Assembly (NCBI GenBank): GCA_030039095.1
Contig: JASHQP010000593.1
Coordinates: 1 to 7,282 of the forward strand
Source: Streptosporangiaceae bacterium
Lineage (GTDB): Bacteria; Actinomycetota; Actinomycetes; Streptosporangiales; Streptosporangiaceae
Length of the DNA stretch: 7,282 nt
Direction: 5' to 3'
The notes beneath the pieces were generated by a model that worked only from the letters and a program-made list of their open reading frames with translations, ran no database searches and had not been told where the DNA came from. A program made the position numbers and the translations under genes. Below are positions 5,242 to 7,282 of the stretch, in pieces (position 1 is the stretch's first letter; each line of letters opens with the position of its first letter).

Positions 5242-6264
5242 TCACCCCTGTTCCGCGCGGAGGCGGGCAGCGGCTGCGGTGAGCGCGCGGAGCTTGCCGG
5301 CCGCTGACTCGCGCGGCAGGTACTTCATGCCGCAGTCCGGGGCGAGCACCATGCGCTCCGCGGGCACGTAGGGCAGCGCCCGGCGGACCCGCTCGGCGAC
5401 CTGCTGCGGCGTCTCCACCGAGGGGTCGTTCAGGTTGAGCACGCCCAGGATGATCGTCTTGCCGTCCAGCGCGGCGAGCACGGAGCAGTCCAGCCCGGAC
5501 TGCGCGGTCTCGATCGATATCTGGTCCGCGGTGCTCGCCGCGAGTTCGGGCAGGAACGAGTAGCCGGATGGCCGGTCATGGATGATCGCGGCGTAGCCGA
5601 AGCACAGGTGCACGGCGGTGATGCCGGTCACCCCCTCGAGCGCCCGGTTCACGGCCGGCACCCCATAGCCGCGCGCCTCGTCCGGGCGGGCCTGCAGGTA
5701 TGGCTCGTCGAGCTGCACGATGTCGGCACCGGCCGCGAACAGGTCCTTGACCTCCTCGTTGACCGCCGCGGCGTAGCCGAACGCCGCCTCCTCCCGGCTC
5801 GGGTAGTAGTCGTTCTGCGCCTGCTGAGACATGGTGAACGGGCCCGGCACGGTCACCTTGACCGTCCGGTCGGTGTGCGCGCGCAGGAACGCCAGGTCGT
5901 CGACCTGGACCGGGTGGCGCCTGCGGATCGGCCCGACGATCCTCGGCACCGGGTTCGGGTGCCCGCTGCGGTCCAGCGCGGTTCCCGGGTTGTCGACGTC
6001 CACGCCGTCCAGCGCGGTCGCGAACCGGTTGGAGTAGCTCTCCCGGCGGATCTCGCCGTCGGTGACGATGTCGAGGCCCGCGTCCTCCTGTGCCCTGATC
6101 GCGAGCAGCGTGGCATCCTGCTGGGCCTGCTCGAGGTGTGCGGGGTCCACCCGCCACAGCTCGATGGCCCTGACCCGGGGCGGGAACCTCCCGGCGAGCT
6201 TGTCCCGGTCGATCAGCCAGTCCGGCTGCGGGTAGCTGCCAACGAGCGAGGTCGGGAACAGCAT
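5242..6264 (-). CDS. Stand-alone MetE catalytic-core methyltransferase (cobalamin-independent methionine synthase family)
   Basis: A 340-residue cytoplasmic protein matching only the C-terminal catalytic half of MetE; the N-terminal half of the roughly 750-residue enzyme is absent. Landmarks in order are GSYPQP (9-14), VTDGE (67-71), a VPGPFTMS segment (139-146), QLDEP (184-188), HLC (219-221), ISIET (249-253) and APDCGMKYLPR (308-318). The MetE zinc ligands are all present: His219, Cys221, Glu252 and Cys311. The conserved DEP motif for homocysteine binding is also present. It should therefore move a methyl group to homocysteine or another thiol. Core-only relatives include folate-independent methionine synthases (MesA-D groups) and coenzyme M methyltransferases, so the donor is open. 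The ATG at 6262-6264 has a GGAGG site 5 nt upstream. It lies 56 bp after an IspH-like gene on the same strand, so the two are probably an operon. Confidence 0.92.
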   Translation of the reverse strand: MLFPTSLVGSYPQPDWLIDRDKLAGRFPPRVRAIELWRVDPAHLEQAQQDATLLAIRAQEDAGLDIVTDGEIRRESYSNRFATALDGVDVDNPGTALDRSGHPNPVPRIVGPIRRRHPVQVDDLAFLRAHTDRTVKVTVPGPFTMSQQAQNDYYPSREEAAFGYAAAVNEEVKDLFAAGADIVQLDEPYLQARPDEARGYGVPAVNRALEGVTGITAVHLCFGYAAIIHDRPSGYSFLPELAASTADQISIETAQSGLDCSVLAALDGKTIILGVLNLNDPSVETPQQVAERVRRALPYVPAERMVLAPDCGMKYLPRESAAGKLRALTAAAARLRAEQG

Positions 6265-6269
6265 GCGTG

Positions 6270-6274
6270 CCTCC
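6270..6274 (-). promoter_or_regulatory. Strong ribosome binding site of the MetE-like gene
   Basis: GGAGG on the minus strand lies 5 nt before the ATG. It fixes the start against a reading frame that stays open through the whole IspH-like gene (to 7251). It is one of the two clear Shine-Dalgarno sequences in the window. Confidence 0.8.
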
Positions 6275-6320
6275 GGTGGCTCGGCGGGTGCTCGCTGCCA
6301 CAATAGGCCGCAGCGCGGCG

Positions 6321-7280
6321 TCAGGACTGCCCGGCCGGCGCGCCGACCACCTCGGTGCTGACCCGGCGGCTGGTCACGCTCAGCGGGCCGAGTCCGGACA
6401 GCGCGTACGTCACCTGCTCGGCCAGGGCGGGGCCTGCCGACGTCGCCTCCGCGAGGCCGATCGCGCTCACACCGGTGACCATGTCCGGGGTGACGTCGTT
6501 GACCGCGGGGACGATGTGCGTGCGCGCGCCGCAGTCGCGTGCGAGCGCGGAGATCCGGCGGCTGTCCGGATCGTCCGGCGCGCCGAGGACGAGCACCGCG
6601 TCCGATGCCGACGCGATCACGCGGACGGTCTCCGCCCTGTCGGACGCGGCGTAGCAGAACCCGTCCGGGTGCGGGCCGCGCAGGGCGGGGAACCGCGACC
6701 GCAGCGCGGCGACCACGGGCGCCGAGTCCTCCACCGGGATGCCGGGCTGCAGCAGGTACGAGACCCGGCGCGAATCCGTGACCCGGAGCGCCGCGGTGTT
6801 TCCCGGGCTGGAAACCAGCGTGGCGACGGCCGGCGCCTGGCCGACGATGCCCGCGACGGCCGCGTGACCGGGCTGGCCGATCACGAGCACGTCGTCGCCG
6901 CGCTCGGCGAACTTCCTCGCCTCGTCGTGAACGCGGCGGACCAGCGGGCACGTCGCGTCGATGACCTCGAGCCCGCGGTCTGCGGCCCTGGCGCGCACGT
7001 CGGCCGGGGTGCCGTGGGCCGGAAAGAGCACGGCGGCGCCGTCCGGGATCTCGTCGAGCGACCGGACGAACAGCGCTCCCTGCCCGGCCAGTTCGGAGAG
7101 CGCGTCCGGGCCGGCGGCCAGGTCGCCGCAGACGTACACGGCGGCGCGGTCGCCCACGGCGCGCCGCGCTTCGGCGAGCGCCTGCGTTGCCCCGCCGCAC
7201 CACGGGCTCGCGCCGGTCAGCAGCCTGCGGGTACCGAGCACGGCCGACCACTCGTCCACGGCGGAACGGGCCGCCGCCAC
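6321..7280 (-). CDS. Divergent IspH/LytB-family protein (4-hydroxy-3-methylbut-2-enyl diphosphate reductase-like)
   Basis: A 319-residue reading counted from GTG 7280. The true start may be internal (GTG 7241 puts the first cysteine at residue 15, as in typical IspH) or beyond the right edge. The trefoil IspH fold is recognisable along the whole length: WCGGATQAL (27-35), FPAHGTPADVRARA (86-99), DATCPLVRRVH (108-118), IGQPGHAAVAGIVGQ (134-148), GFCYAASDRAETVR (207-220) and GLAEATSAG (275-283). Cys28, Cys111 and Cys209 are the three cluster ligands, so a [4Fe-4S] cluster is expected. Compared from memory with E. coli IspH, His74, His124 and Ser269 are kept (His89, His139, Ser281). His41, Glu126, Thr167/Thr168 and Asn227 appear changed (Ala56, Ala141, Pro179/Gly180, Asp239). 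Loss of the catalytic Glu argues against normal HMBPP reduction. It is probably a paralog with another role, transcribed with the MetE-like gene. Confidence 0.85.
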   Translation of the reverse strand: MAAARSAVDEWSAVLGTRRLLTGASPWCGGATQALAEARRAVGDRAAVYVCGDLAAGPDALSELAGQGALFVRSLDEIPDGAAVLFPAHGTPADVRARAADRGLEVIDATCPLVRRVHDEARKFAERGDDVLVIGQPGHAAVAGIVGQAPAVATLVSSPGNTAALRVTDSRRVSYLLQPGIPVEDSAPVVAALRSRFPALRGPHPDGFCYAASDRAETVRVIASASDAVLVLGAPDDPDSRRISALARDCGARTHIVPAVNDVTPDMVTGVSAIGLAEATSAGPALAEQVTYALSGLGPLSVTSRRVSTEVVGAPAGQS

Positions 7281-7282
7281 CG

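Noticed and set aside
6265..7251. N-terminal extension of the MetE-like frame
   Set aside because: It reads through the IspH-like gene in another frame with Arg/Gly/Ala-rich sequence; the GGAGG and ATG at 6264 define the true start.

Overview
This is a GC-rich window with strong G/C bias at third codon positions. It looks like a chromosomal segment of a high-GC actinobacterium. The gene families fit: a PucR/CdaR-type regulator, a 14-helix DHA2 exporter beside a TetR repressor, an F420-type split-barrel (PPOX-class) enzyme and an IspH/LytB-family protein. I cannot assign a genus. I see no transposase, CRISPR array, tRNA or rRNA.

Layout from left to right. (1) A homocysteine S-methyltransferase domain (1-884, minus) runs off the left edge. 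It shares an ATGA stop/start overlap with the PucR-type regulator upstream of it (881-2212, minus), so the two form a translationally coupled pair. The 115-bp gap before the regulator holds two similar TTGTG-N6-CACA dyads. (2) A DHA2 multidrug-type exporter (2328-3794, minus) is divergent from a TetR-family regulator (3882-4550, plus). The 87 bp between them contain two 16-bp dyads of the same design, 22 bp apart, lying over a likely leaderless promoter for the exporter. This is a classic local repressor/exporter switch. (3) A small F420/PPOX-class oxidoreductase (4616-5059, minus) is convergent with the TetR gene, and a GC-rich hairpin lies between the two stop codons. (4) After a less GC-rich gap with two inverted repeats (5060-5241) comes a stand-alone MetE catalytic-core protein (5242-6264, minus). 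Just upstream of it, on the same strand, is an IspH/LytB paralog (6321 to about 7280, minus). That paralog keeps the three iron-sulfur cysteines but lacks several catalytic residues of true IspH.

Taken together, the window holds two evolutionarily unrelated homocysteine methyltransferases: a Cys3-zinc Hcy-binding barrel and a MetE-type His/Cys/Glu/Cys zinc barrel. Each is paired with an unexpected partner, a PucR regulator in one case and a degenerate IspH-like protein in the other. A shared role in methyl-group transfer or methionine regeneration is an inference. The exporter/TetR pair looks like an independent module. The most interesting leads are the divergent IspH-like protein with the MetE-core gene, the PucR-Hcy-methyltransferase coupling, and the tandem operator-like dyads at the exporter promoter.
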